Shown: piece by piece, positions 34,803-43,622 of the stretch
How the letters are laid out: the number at the start of each line of letters is the position of its first letter
Numbering within the stretch: the first letter of the stretch is position 1
Assembly: GCF_001429245.1 (NCBI RefSeq)
Contig: NZ_LMJE01000011.1
Span: 120,678 to 184,677, forward strand
Direction of reading: 5' to 3'
Length of the DNA stretch: 64,000 nucleotides
From: Rhizobium sp. Root274
Lineage (GTDB): Bacteria > Pseudomonadota > Alphaproteobacteria > Rhizobiales > Rhizobiaceae
The notes under the pieces: generated by a model
Databases searched by the model: none
Seen by the model: only the letters and a program-made list of their open reading frames with translations
Told to the model about the DNA's origin: nothing
Position numbers and translations under genes: made by a program

Positions 34803-35768
34803 TCAGGCAGATCTGACAAGGGCTTCGCTTTTCTGCCAGAGCGCTTCCGCCGTATCCACATCGAGGGCATAGCTGCGGACACCATCTGCAAAAGGACTAT
34901 CCAGGTCGTTGACTGGCGCGACGGCGCAATCTTCAAGATAGTGTCCACCAATCTCATCCCCGTCGGCCAAAATTGCGGCCCAGACCGGGGTCGCTGCGGC
35001 CTGAGCGACGGTCTTCAATTCCGCAGGGGGCAGCCCGGCTTCTTCGCGTGCCTTGCCGACTGTAGCGAATAGGCCCTGTAGTTGCTCTTCCGAGAAATTG
35101 CGCGGCAAATCGGTAAGGCTATTTCCCGGCATCACTGAAGTTGCGCGGATCCCTCGTTCCCGATGACGCCGATCAAAGGCGACTGCGAAAAGGGCATTTG
35201 CGGTTTTGGACCTTCCATACGCTACAAAGGCATCGTAGTCCTGATGCTCGAAGTTGGGATCCACCAGATCAACGTCGGCGACCCTATGTACTTGGGAGGA
35301 CAGCACGACAACGCGACCATTCTCCTCGATCAGTGGGGCAATCTCGGTAATCAATGCAAAGTGGCCCAGGTGGTTAGTGGCAAACTGGGTCTCAAAACCA
35401 TCCTCAGTCAGACTATGCGGCGTGGCCATAACGCCTGCATTAGCGATCACCGCAGAGAAACTCTGCTTGGTTGCCGACAGCTTTTCGGCCGTAGCCCGAA
35501 CGCTCTTCAGCGAAGCTAGATCAATTTCGATAAAGATGAACGACCCACTGCCGCCGGTCGCCGCGCCTCGTAGAACATCCACTGCGGCCCCCGCCTTTTC
35601 CAGGGAGCGCACTGTCCCAACAACGTGTGCGCCTTTAGCGACGAGGCTTCGCGCTGTTTCCAGCCCGATACCAGACGCCACCCCGGTCACCAAGATACGC
35701 CGGCCGGTCAGGTCGATACCTTCGAGTACTTGGTCAGCAGTAGATTTTCCATTGAAGTTTAGAGGCAT
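34803..35768 (-). CDS. SDR-family oxidoreductase (retinol-dehydrogenase-like)
   Basis: Short-chain dehydrogenase of about 321 aa. ATG 35768 (MPLNFNGKSTADQVLEGI) is chosen because the longer frame from 35837 runs through a perfect inverted repeat. VTGVASGIGLETARSL is the cofactor loop, IANAGVMATP the NAG motif, and VVVLSSQVHR...YGRSKTANAL the Ser and Tyr-x-x-x-Lys active site. Length and layout are of the atypical/retinol dehydrogenase-like group. First gene of an operon divergent from TetR-2. Confidence 0.9.
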   Translation of the reverse strand: MPLNFNGKSTADQVLEGIDLTGRRILVTGVASGIGLETARSLVAKGAHVVGTVRSLEKAGAAVDVLRGAATGGSGSFIFIEIDLASLKSVRATAEKLSATKQSFSAVIANAGVMATPHSLTEDGFETQFATNHLGHFALITEIAPLIEENGRVVVLSSQVHRVADVDLVDPNFEHQDYDAFVAYGRSKTANALFAVAFDRRHRERGIRATSVMPGNSLTDLPRNFSEEQLQGLFATVGKAREEAGLPPAELKTVAQAAATPVWAAILADGDEIGGHYLEDCAVAPVNDLDSPFADGVRSYALDVDTAEALWQKSEALVRSA

Positions 35769-35806
35769 GGTTATTTCTTTAAGTTGGTTGATCGCTGGTT
35801 TCGGAA

Positions 35807-35828
35807 GAACCGATATGATGATCGGTTC
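35807..35828. promoter_or_regulatory. Perfect 8-bp inverted repeat upstream of SDR
   Basis: GAACCGAT (35807-35814) and ATCGGTTC (35821-35828) with a 6-base spacer lie 39 bp before the SDR start. The arms differ from the GTAAYGGTCATTAY boxes near TetR-2, so another regulator or a second site type may be involved. Confidence 0.5.
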
Positions 35829-36025
35829 AGGATGCATTCTGACCTCGGTTCGGCCGGGAAGTCGGGAAGCGACGTAGTCGCAAGGTCACGAGGTCGCTCG
35901 AACTACGCTGGGGACGAACGAGGTCTAGAGGGCTATGTGTTTCAAGCCGTGGCGAGCCTTGGCACGCGCACTTCGGTTGCTCTGCGTATTCGAAAACGCA
36001 TCGGCACGCTTTGTGTACAAATATC

Positions 36026-36099
36026 GTAACGGTCATTACAGAAACAGCGTGTTACAAGACTGGACAATCGATGTCAATCGGTTTAGTAATGGTCATTAT
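36026..36099 (+). promoter_or_regulatory. Two GTAAYGGTCATTAY boxes upstream of TetR-2
   Basis: GTAACGGTCATTAC (36026-36039) and GTAATGGTCATTAT (36086-36099) are imperfect palindromes exactly 60 bp apart. The second ends 20 bp before the TetR-2 ATG. The 60-bp spacing repeats that at TetR-1, with a different sequence, which fits paralogous regulators that diverged in specificity. Confidence 0.55.
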
Positions 36100-36119
36100 G
36101 AAAAATGTGGGCGCTTAAG

Positions 36120-36728
36120 ATGGGCAGACATCGAGAGTTCGACGTGGAGAAGGCGCTTGACGCCGTCCTTTGTGTCTTCTGGCGTAAAGGCTATGAAGGC
36201 GCTTCTTATAATGACCTAACTGCTGCAGCCGGCGTGGAGCGCCCTGCGCTTTACGCAGCCTTTGGCAATAAGGAGGCAATGTTCCGCAAAGCGCTAAAAC
36301 GGTACTATGACCGGTTCATGGATTTCATCCCTGATGCACTCAGCAAGCCCACGGCATATGAGGTTGTGCATCGAATGCTCTACGGAGCGCTGGAGTTGCA
36401 TACGCAATACCCTGACCACTCGGGGTGCTTGGGTATAAATGGCGCGTTGGCCGTGTCGGATGAAGCTGAACCTATTCGACGTGCACTGATCGAGTCGCGT
36501 GCACATGGTCAAGAGATGCTACGCGCCCGCCTAAGTCGTGCCCGTGAGCAAGGAGACCTTTCCTCGTCCGCGAGTCCGGATGCTTTGGCAAATTTTGTGT
36601 TGGCGGTTTCGCACGGCATGGCAGTGCAAGCGAAAGCCGGGTTCGATCGATACCAGCTTAGGGAGGTAGCCGAGCTCGCGCTTGCGGCGCTACCCGTTCG
36701 ACGGAACGAAGGCGTTTTGGGTTCCTGA
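36120..36728 (+). CDS. TetR/AcrR-family repressor (copy 2)
   Basis: Regulator of 202 aa starting at MGRHREFD. The HTH is SYNDLTAAAGVERPALYAAFGNKEAMF; the ligand domain includes YPDHSGCLGINGALAV and GMAVQAKAGFDRYQL. It is clearly paralogous to TetR-1. It is divergent from the SDR/F420-like reductase operon, which it probably represses. Two GTAAYGGTCATTAY boxes precede it. Confidence 0.88.
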   Translation: MGRHREFDVEKALDAVLCVFWRKGYEGASYNDLTAAAGVERPALYAAFGNKEAMFRKALKRYYDRFMDFIPDALSKPTAYEVVHRMLYGALELHTQYPDHSGCLGINGALAVSDEAEPIRRALIESRAHGQEMLRARLSRAREQGDLSSSASPDALANFVLAVSHGMAVQAKAGFDRYQLREVAELALAALPVRRNEGVLGS

Positions 36729-36730
36729 GG

Positions 36731-36873
36731 CCGAATTTGTTTTTGTGAAGACCACGCAGTATGCCGTTCAGGTGTCGTCGATTATCGTGCAAGGGTGGGA
36801 CTTTCGCCTCGCTCGGTGGACACAGCCCCTCGACAATCCGCCAATTTACGTCCGTGAGGTCGCCGCGAGCCAA
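36731..36873 (-). pseudogene. IS5-like transposase N-terminal fragment
   Basis: The minus frame reads ARGDLTDVNWRIVEGLCPP then DNRRHLNGILRGL, the typical start of IS5-group transposases (RGDLTDxxWxxxEPLLPP...RDNRxxLNGILxxL). The start codon is TTG and homology ends after about 45 codons. No inverted repeats or remaining transposase were found, so this is a decayed scrap. Confidence 0.6.
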
Positions 36874-37321
36874 AACCGCCTTCTAAAAGGCATTTTTGAA
36901 TTACGCTTCCGCTGATTTGGGTATCTACCTTGTCCAATACGACCTTGCGCCGTCTGATCCCCCCACAGGAATAGTGTTGGGCGTGGGTACCCCGCACGCA
37001 ATCACCTAATCGACAGTGTTAGCCGCGTCCTCAATCATGCTAGTAAACTCGTTGGGGTGCGAAATAAGTAAGTTTGACTAGTCATAGGAAGTAAGGTGTT
37101 TCCGCGCCGGCTAATTAAGTGAACCATATTGTGGCGCTTTAGAAGCGAGTGCCTGGGCGTGCTGCGACTACGAGCCATTATTCAACTAGTAACAAGCTGA
37201 TAGAAGTAAGACGCGAAATCTCCATGAATTTCGGAACAGTTTTGGGTTTCAATGCGTATCGTGGGCACCGTCTGCTAAGCCTAAGTTTGCGGGCGGGTCA
37301 TCTTACCATCGACCGTCGCCT
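36874..37321. other. AT-richer intergenic stretch before AraC-1
   Basis: About 450 bp without a recognisable gene between the IS5-like fragment and the AraC regulator. It should contain the AraC-1 promoter; no clear motif was found. Confidence 0.4.
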
Positions 37322-38341
37322 ATGAAGGCGCTAATGGAACACTTGAGGTCGCTCCCTCAAATTGGGTGCCCTCACTTAGAGGCAGCTTTTGATAGGACAC
37401 TAGGTACGATGGCGATAAGGAAAGCAGCCGCGGATAGCATGACACCCACATTCTCGCAGCTTTACGATCAGGGCCACTTTGGGAGAAAATCGACAACGTT
37501 GGCCTCACCCGGCGGTCTGCTGGACCTGCTTCTCGTCGACGGACAAGCGGGCGATATATCTCGACCAGCAGTATCTGACTTGGTCCTATATCAGGAACTC
37601 AGGGGAGGTTCTCGCCTAAACTGCGACTTTGGTGAAGGAAAGCAGACCTTCACGGTGCAGCGCGGTACGCTGGTACTAGCTCCGCCGGATACGGCTATTG
37701 CCAATACCGCGGACGCCGCTCATCGTGTCCGGAGCATTGCTTTCCCACTGATGCATTGGAGCAGCTTTATTGATCAAGCAACTGACGGTAAAGTTTCCTT
37801 CAGCCGCTCTTTCCGCTATGGGAAGCTACCAGATTCGCCAGCAATTCGAGCGTCTCTACATAATTTGTGGTCGATCCGCGATTTAGAAGGCGCTCCGTCG
37901 AATTTGTTGGCGCGAGCCGCTGGCTGCCAGATTATTGCCGAGTTATGCAGACTGGGAGGGGTGCCTTTAGAGAGCCCAAAGGGCGGGTTAGCGCCATGGG
38001 CAGAGCGGCGAAGCAAAGAGTTGATTCACGCGTGTCTTTCGCAGGACATTAGCTTGGATCTGCTCGCTTCAGAAGTGCAGCTTTCGCCATATCATTTTTC
38101 TCGAATGTTTAAACGCAGCGTAGGGCTTTCACCTCGTGCATATTTGTCAAAAATTCGGATAGAAAAAGCGTGTGAATTGCTCGAGTTCACAGATATGCCG
38201 ATTCTTAATATCGCGTTTAAAGTGGGTTACTCATCAAGCCAGTGTTTCGCAAAAATCTTCTTCCAACACATGAATGTCCGCCCAAGCGATTACCGGCGCA
38301 CCAATCGGTTCAGCATTGGTAGAGGGGTTTGTCAGCGCTGA
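37322..38341 (+). CDS. AraC-family transcriptional regulator (copy 1)
   Basis: Regulator of up to 339 aa. A cupin-like N-terminal domain covers about 60-170 (LVLYQELRGGSRLNCDFGEG..VLAPPDTAI). The C-terminal double HTH covers about 235-330: ISLDLLASEVQLSPYHFSRMFKRSVGLSPRAYLSKIRIEKACELLEFTDMPILNIAFKVGYSSSQCFAKIFFQ. The start is uncertain; ATG 37409 has a purine-rich AGGACACTAGG upstream, whereas 37322 does not. It is paralogous to AraC-2 at 43623. The downstream alpha/beta hydrolase at 38526 is a likely target. Confidence 0.85.
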   Translation: MKALMEHLRSLPQIGCPHLEAAFDRTLGTMAIRKAAADSMTPTFSQLYDQGHFGRKSTTLASPGGLLDLLLVDGQAGDISRPAVSDLVLYQELRGGSRLNCDFGEGKQTFTVQRGTLVLAPPDTAIANTADAAHRVRSIAFPLMHWSSFIDQATDGKVSFSRSFRYGKLPDSPAIRASLHNLWSIRDLEGAPSNLLARAAGCQIIAELCRLGGVPLESPKGGLAPWAERRSKELIHACLSQDISLDLLASEVQLSPYHFSRMFKRSVGLSPRAYLSKIRIEKACELLEFTDMPILNIAFKVGYSSSQCFAKIFFQHMNVRPSDYRRTNRFSIGRGVCQR

Positions 38342-38525
38342 CATCGTATATGACGATTGCGCAAGGTTGGCGCGCTCGCCGCATTTTTAGATACGCAAGT
38401 TGCCCCGGCTGTCGAGAGTATGAGCTCACCTACAGGCGCGACAGCGGTGTTCTCTGGAATTTTTTCTCTCTCCAACATGCGGTGCGCGCAGACTGCTAGG
38501 TCAGACAATCTTACGGAGATCCCCT

Positions 38526-39359
38526 ATGCCTAGTATTTTCACTGCAGATGGCACCACCTTGTACTACAAAGATTTGGGCCCGAAGGACGCTCAGCCTATA
38601 GTGCTGCATCACGGCTGGCCTCTGAGTTCTGACGACTGGGACAACCAAGTACTCTTCTTCTTGTCACATGGTTACCGTGTTATTGCACATGATCGCCGAG
38701 GTCATGGCCGTTCCGAGCAGACAGATGCTGGGAGTGACATGGATACTTACGCAGCAGACGTCGCCGATTTGGCCCATGCGCTTGACCTGCGCCGTGCGAT
38801 TCACATCGGCCATTCGACCGGGGGTGGAGAGGTGACGCGCTATGCAGCGCGCGCAATGCCCGGTCGTGTCGCCAAGGCAATTCTGATAGCCGCAATACCG
38901 CCGGTGATGGTAAGATCTGGAAAGAACCCGGACGGTATCCCGATGGACGTATTTGACGGACTCCGCTCAGCATTGAAAGCGAATCGGGCGCAGCTCTATC
39001 GTGATTTGCCTAGCGGACCATTTTATGGTTTCAACCGCGCTGGTGCGAAGGTGATCGATGGCCTAATCGATAATTGGTGGCGTCAGGGAATGAGCGGCGG
39101 CGCGAAACCGCAGTACGATTGCATTGCAGTATTTTCTGAAGAAGACTTCACCCTGGACCTGCAGGGCCTCAAGATTCCAGTTTTACTCATTCATGGCGAA
39201 GACGATCAAATTGTGCCAATCGATAACTCCGCTCATAAGGCGATTAAACTCTTGAAGTACGGTACTTTGAAGACCTATCCGGGCCTCTCCCACGGCCTCT
39301 TCGCTACCGATCCGGACCAAATCAATATAGACATGCTTAATTTCATCCGTGCTGACTGA
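38526..39359 (+). CDS. Alpha/beta hydrolase (non-haem chloroperoxidase/arylesterase-like)
   Basis: Cytoplasmic hydrolase of 277 aa without signal peptide. LHHGWPLSSDDWDNQ is the oxyanion region, GHSTGGGE contains the catalytic Ser, LLIHGEDDQIVPI the Asp, and GLSHGLFAT the His. DRRGHGRSEQ and AARAMPGRVAKAILI are typical of cofactor-free haloperoxidase/arylesterases. Some of these perform perhydrolysis or peroxide-linked chemistry, matching the stress-type neighbours. A GGAGATC site precedes the ATG. Confidence 0.88.
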   Translation: MPSIFTADGTTLYYKDLGPKDAQPIVLHHGWPLSSDDWDNQVLFFLSHGYRVIAHDRRGHGRSEQTDAGSDMDTYAADVADLAHALDLRRAIHIGHSTGGGEVTRYAARAMPGRVAKAILIAAIPPVMVRSGKNPDGIPMDVFDGLRSALKANRAQLYRDLPSGPFYGFNRAGAKVIDGLIDNWWRQGMSGGAKPQYDCIAVFSEEDFTLDLQGLKIPVLLIHGEDDQIVPIDNSAHKAIKLLKYGTLKTYPGLSHGLFATDPDQINIDMLNFIRAD

Positions 39360-40167
39360 GCGTAGAAAGGTTGAACTGTTGACGCGGTATTAGTGAGGTC
39401 CTGTCTCACGGATGCGAACTGCTTAAGCGAGACGAGGTTTCAAAAGATCATCCGCCGGGAGCCATCGACAGCTACGTTGGGAGGCTGATGCCTCCGCCGT
39501 GTACTTAACGGCGGTGACCTCTAACTGGAATCTTCCTCAAGCTCGATATCGTTGCTGCCCATTATGACTGTAGTTGGTGAGCCGGATTACCGGCTCACCA
39601 ATGCTGAGGACCCGTCATCGGATCATCGGATCGCAGTAGAGACTGTAATAAGGCCTGGCCACATGGCACGATCGGCAAAAAAAAAGCTGGTATCGCGTAG
39701 GAGCGCCTCACCGGCTACCCCGCCGAATTGGGCCTTTGACTCGACACATTCCAGCTCCAACTAGGCTAAAATAGGGTGCACTTCGCTACCCGAATTCTGC
39801 TCACGCCTCTTGTAATGCATCCTGCAGCCACTTTGCTAACGATCACCTCAAGTTGTCAAAAAGAGCAAGTTTGGCTACCTCACCACATTTTCGGCAACGC
39901 AATCCGTAAAAACTTGTTCGAAGCTAAAATGGTGTTCCTGCTTACGATAGAGCTCCTCAAATAGTGATACTTGCCCAAGAGACTTGGGTACCCCGATCTG
40001 TCAATACAGCATACTAGAATATTGAGGAAAAGACCGGGCCATGATCGAAATTCATTCGCGAAACGCACGCGTCGCATGAGATGTTCGCGCTGGCAGTGAG
40101 CTTAACGGTCCATATGAACAAAATACACTAGTCAACGGCGAGTTAAATCGAATTCCTTGGATTTAAT
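39360..40167. other. Intergenic region of about 800 bp with a small hairpin
   Basis: No convincing gene. CCGCCGT (39494-39500) and ACGGCGG (39508-39514) form a 7-bp hairpin without a T-tract, 135 bp after the hydrolase. The remainder is low-complexity or AT-richer DNA and may include eroded 5' sequence of the catalase-like gene. Confidence 0.4.
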
Positions 40168-41367
40168 ATGCGTATTTCAGAACTTGGTAGGCAGCCGGAA
40201 GTTTGGGGCGCTCATGGTGTCTTGAAAATAAGTAAAAATATACAATATCTGAGCTGCGCAAATATATTCGAACCAGGGATTATAACTCCGGTTACAGCAC
40301 GTTTTTCTTTTATGACAGAGGATTTAGAAACGGATTATGGCTGCTGCGGTTTAATAGGTTTTTCTTTGAAATTTTATACTAGAGACGGTACATGGGACTT
40401 GGTGGGAAGTCATTTGCCAGTCTTTTTTCTGCGCGACCCTGAAAAATTCTCAGCGCTTGTAATTAGCCAGAGAAGGGATCCGGAGACTAAGCTGCGCGAT
40501 ATGGCCGCAATGTGGGACTTTTTGTCCGTCTCACCCGAAAGCCTCCATATTCTCACCATGCTTTTCTCAGACCGCGGGCTACCAGCGAGCACTATGCATA
40601 TGAGCGGTTACGGGAACCATGCCTACAGCCTATGGCAACAGAGTGGCGAGCGCGTTTGGGTTAAATTTCACGTCAAAACGGAGCAGGGCCATCGTTACTG
40701 TCCGGACAACCATGTCGCAAGGAAAACCGGCTATACTCACGATTTCTACAGACAGGCTCTGTTCACGTCAATAGAAGCGGGCGCCTACCCGCGATGGAGT
40801 TTCTCCCTGCAAACGATGACGCTCGACCAGGCCAAACAACTTGAATTCGATCCATTTGACGTAACCAAAGTGTGGCCACAAACAAAGTTTCCACTGACTG
40901 AAGTGGGCACGCTCGAGTTGAGCAGGAACGCGTGTGATCACGAGGAAATCGAACAACTCGCATTCACTCCAGCGAATCTTGTGAGTGGCATTGGGCATTC
41001 ACCTGACAGACTACTGCAAAGCCGGGTTCATTCGTACCCCATCCCCAACAGCGATAGACTTGGCACACAATGCGGCGCGCCAGAAAGAAATCGTTCGCGT
41101 GGCCGCAGTCGCAATATAGCCGGAAATAACATCGCTTTCGTAGCATCTACGCACAATACAACACACGACGACTTCAGCCAGCCTCGATCTCTTTACCTAA
41201 GCTTTAGCTTGGGGCAGAAGGCTCGACTATTCAGCAACGTCGCAGCATCATTGAAGCACGTTCCCACCGAGATTGCGGTCAAACAAATTGGACTTTTCAA
41301 CGAGGTCCATCCAGAATACGGGGCCGGCGTATGTGCCGCAATCGACGCGTTGGATCCACAATTTTGA
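40168..41367 (+). CDS. Catalase-like protein lacking distal active-site residues
   Basis: Haem catalase homologue of 399 aa, shortened at the N-terminus. FSLKFYTRDGTWDLVG, RDPETKLRDMAAMWDFLSVSPESLH, DRGLPASTMHMSGYGNHAYSLW and FDPFDVTKVWP align with clade 3 catalases, and RVHSYPIPNSDRLG keeps the haem-binding Tyr. The distal His region (normally RVVHAKGAGAHG) is reduced to PEVWGAHG, and the distal Asn pair in VGNNTPVFF is VGSHLPVFF. Both residues needed for peroxide splitting are absent. It is probably inactive as a catalase, a decaying gene or a repurposed haem protein. Codon use is AT-richer than the neighbours. Confidence 0.72.
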   Translation: MRISELGRQPEVWGAHGVLKISKNIQYLSCANIFEPGIITPVTARFSFMTEDLETDYGCCGLIGFSLKFYTRDGTWDLVGSHLPVFFLRDPEKFSALVISQRRDPETKLRDMAAMWDFLSVSPESLHILTMLFSDRGLPASTMHMSGYGNHAYSLWQQSGERVWVKFHVKTEQGHRYCPDNHVARKTGYTHDFYRQALFTSIEAGAYPRWSFSLQTMTLDQAKQLEFDPFDVTKVWPQTKFPLTEVGTLELSRNACDHEEIEQLAFTPANLVSGIGHSPDRLLQSRVHSYPIPNSDRLGTQCGAPERNRSRGRSRNIAGNNIAFVASTHNTTHDDFSQPRSLYLSFSLGQKARLFSNVAASLKHVPTEIAVKQIGLFNEVHPEYGAGVCAAIDALDPQF

Positions 41368-41787
41368 CTTAGCGCGGAGCTCAGCCGTTCAGACTCCTTA
41401 GTTCCATGGGCGTGAGTGCTTGCTGCTACCTTTTGAGATCCCGATGGTCGATTCTTCCGTCAATTATGAACCCTTCATTCGTCCGTCTCATTGATGCAAC
41501 GGATTCTATAGGGACTCAGGTCAGTCGACCCGCAAAGCGGACGGACCGTCCTCACACCCGGATTGAGCCTTCTGTGGGCCTAACGTTCCGTCTGATGTGG
41601 TGGAGCATTCTGCACCTCCCCTAAGAAGTCACGGTTCTAAAATAATTGGATGTCGGGGACCTGAAGCTGGCAGGATCAGCTAAACCAAAGCAGACCTGGC
41701 ACCGCGGATTCACTGGGACGGCACTAGATTAGAGGTGTCCCTTTGGCCTTATGGCTAGAGCACGGTGCAAGCAAGAAAGGAATAGCA
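41368..41787. other. Intergenic region before exported hydrolase
   Basis: About 420 bp without a recognised gene; presumably holds the promoter of the exported alpha/beta hydrolase. No clear operator found. Confidence 0.35.
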
Positions 41788-42555
41788 ATGTCGAAATTAG
41801 CTGCAACAGTAGCGTTCACAAGCGCGCTTCTATCTGGTGCTGCGTATGCAGCATCAACTAAACCGACCATCGTTCTAGTTCATGGTGCTTTCGCTGACGC
41901 GTCGAGTTGGAGCGGCGTGATTACTTCTCTTCATGATAGAGGTTTCGCCACGGTGGCAGTCGCAAATCCTCTCCGCAGCGTGTCGGGTGACGCTAGCTAT
42001 GTCTCTGACATAGTCAAAACCATTGAGGGACCAGTCGTTCTAGTTGGCCATTCGTACGGTGGCCAAGTTATTTCCAACGTGACCGATGGGATCAAGAACA
42101 TCAAATCGCTTGTTTACGTGGCAGCTTTTGCCCCGGAAAAAGGAGATGCGGCCGTCGAACTAGCGGGGAAATTCCCCGGGGGAACGCTTGGCGAGGCATT
42201 GGCGCAACCAATACCGCTCGCAGAAGGCAGCGTAGACCTGTACATAGATCAGACTAAATTTCATGATCAGTTTGCACATGATATTTCTGAGCGTATGGCG
42301 GTCTCCATGGCTGCAGGTCAAAGGCCAATCACTGAGATGGCCCTGATGGAAAAATCCGGCGAGCCAATTTGGAAAGAGCTTCCCTCCTTTTTCGTTTATG
42401 GCGACGCCGACAAAAACATTCCCGCGAAGGCTCTAAGTTTCATGGCAGAGCGAGCCGGCTCGAAGCGGACTGTAGTCGTTGAGGGCGCTTCACATGTCGT
42501 CATGGTTTCCAACCCTGAAATTGTGGCAGAACTAATCGAGGAAGCAGCGCAGTAG
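41788..42555 (+). CDS. Exported alpha/beta hydrolase
   Basis: Hydrolase of 255 aa starting at ATG 41788 with AAGGAA upstream. A signal peptide SKLAATVAFTSALLSGAAYA ends near residue 21, so it is periplasmic. PTIVLVHGAFADASSW gives the oxyanion region, LVGHSYGG the catalytic Ser, FFVYGDADKNIP the Asp and EGASHVVMVSNP the His. This pattern matches the alpha/beta hydrolases often annotated as haloperoxidase- or esterase-like. Substrate unknown. A hairpin terminator follows. Confidence 0.85.
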   Translation: MSKLAATVAFTSALLSGAAYAASTKPTIVLVHGAFADASSWSGVITSLHDRGFATVAVANPLRSVSGDASYVSDIVKTIEGPVVLVGHSYGGQVISNVTDGIKNIKSLVYVAAFAPEKGDAAVELAGKFPGGTLGEALAQPIPLAEGSVDLYIDQTKFHDQFAHDISERMAVSMAAGQRPITEMALMEKSGEPIWKELPSFFVYGDADKNIPAKALSFMAERAGSKRTVVVEGASHVVMVSNPEIVAELIEEAAQ

Positions 42556-42617
42556 TTCTCTAGCACAGGAATAAGGGTTCGCGAGCAATAAAGCAACGAT
42601 TTGAGAAGGTGCGGAGG

Positions 42618-42654
42618 AAAGGCACCATAGCGCTTCAGGGCATATGGTGCCTTT
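42618..42654 (+). terminator. Rho-independent terminator-like hairpin
   Basis: AAAGGCACCATA (42618-42629) and TATGGTGCCTTT (42643-42654) are perfect 12-bp arms with a 13-base loop, followed by one more T. It starts 63 bp after the exported hydrolase and would work in either direction. Confidence 0.65.
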
Positions 42655-43610
42655 TCGCGCCAGTAGCGATCAGCGCGCATCGTGCTCGAGGCTGATATCC
42701 GGCGCAAGGTGCTCGGATCCGATTTGAGACTCGGCAGAGTCTGTCTACACACAATTTCTTCAAACGCTGACCAAACGCGCAGTCCGCAGCATTAAGATCT
42801 TTGTCCCCGAGGCGCACAAGCCCCTGAAAGGTCGGTATCGAACGTATCTTCAATTACCTGGGGATTTGCAGGATCGCGCAATGCGTCGACCCAGCAAAGT
42901 AGAGCAGATGCCGTTTCGGGTACGCGCCAATCCGTTTGCCTGAGATACGACCGGAAGCCTTGAGCATACCGTTGCGCACTGCCCTGGTCAGATTTGCAAA
43001 AGGTGCCGAAACGCGCAAGCCAGCGAATAGCGCTGAACGCGACCCCCTTACCTACATCACACGTGCGCCAGCTGAATGAGGCTTCACGGAACTATTCCGA
43101 TCAAACGGTTCAAGGACAAGTCAAAGCTCTTAGGCAGCCCCGAATTATGCATCGACAAGCTAGTCAGTGTCTTGCTGATTTCAGCAGAATGACTAACGGG
43201 AAATGCAGCGCCTCTGTACATGGCACGGGGAGCTATTGCCACCATAAGCAGTGATCAGCTTCTGGCTTTGCTATCATGAAACGTTTACCGCCCCAGCTCC
43301 GCCATTACTTGGACACGATCGTGGACCTCGATCGAGATATCTATGACTGAACTCTTGCACCGTCAAGTTTGAGATCGTTCTGCATATTTGTCCGCGTACG
43401 TGGTATCTTGTGATGCCGATCTGAACCTGCTGGATGGGAGATGACACTAACGATTGGAAGCCCAAAGGATTGCCGCAAAACAGGTGCATCATCGCAATTC
43501 AGGTCGCGTCTTAGCTTCTACCACTGTGTTACACCGTGAGCGACTACGGATGCTTCGGCGAAGGGTCAACATGATGGGAAAGTAGGATGTTGTTTGCTGC
43601 TCCCGCTTAA
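42655..43610. other. Intergenic region of about 950 bp
   Basis: No intact gene. A minus-strand frame near 42780-42960 (FRSYLRQTDWRVPETASALLCW then VDALRDPANPQVIED) looks protein-like but is interrupted; I cannot assign it. The last part should hold the AraC-2 promoter. Confidence 0.35.
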
Positions 43611-43622
43611 ATGGAGGTTCAC

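Noticed and set aside
39494..39514. Hairpin CCGCCGT/ACGGCGG as a terminator
   Set aside because: Only 7 bp, no T-tract and 135 bp from the gene end.
42780..42960. Minus-strand protein-like fragment
   Set aside because: Interrupted and not matched to any family by eye, so not listed as a pseudogene.
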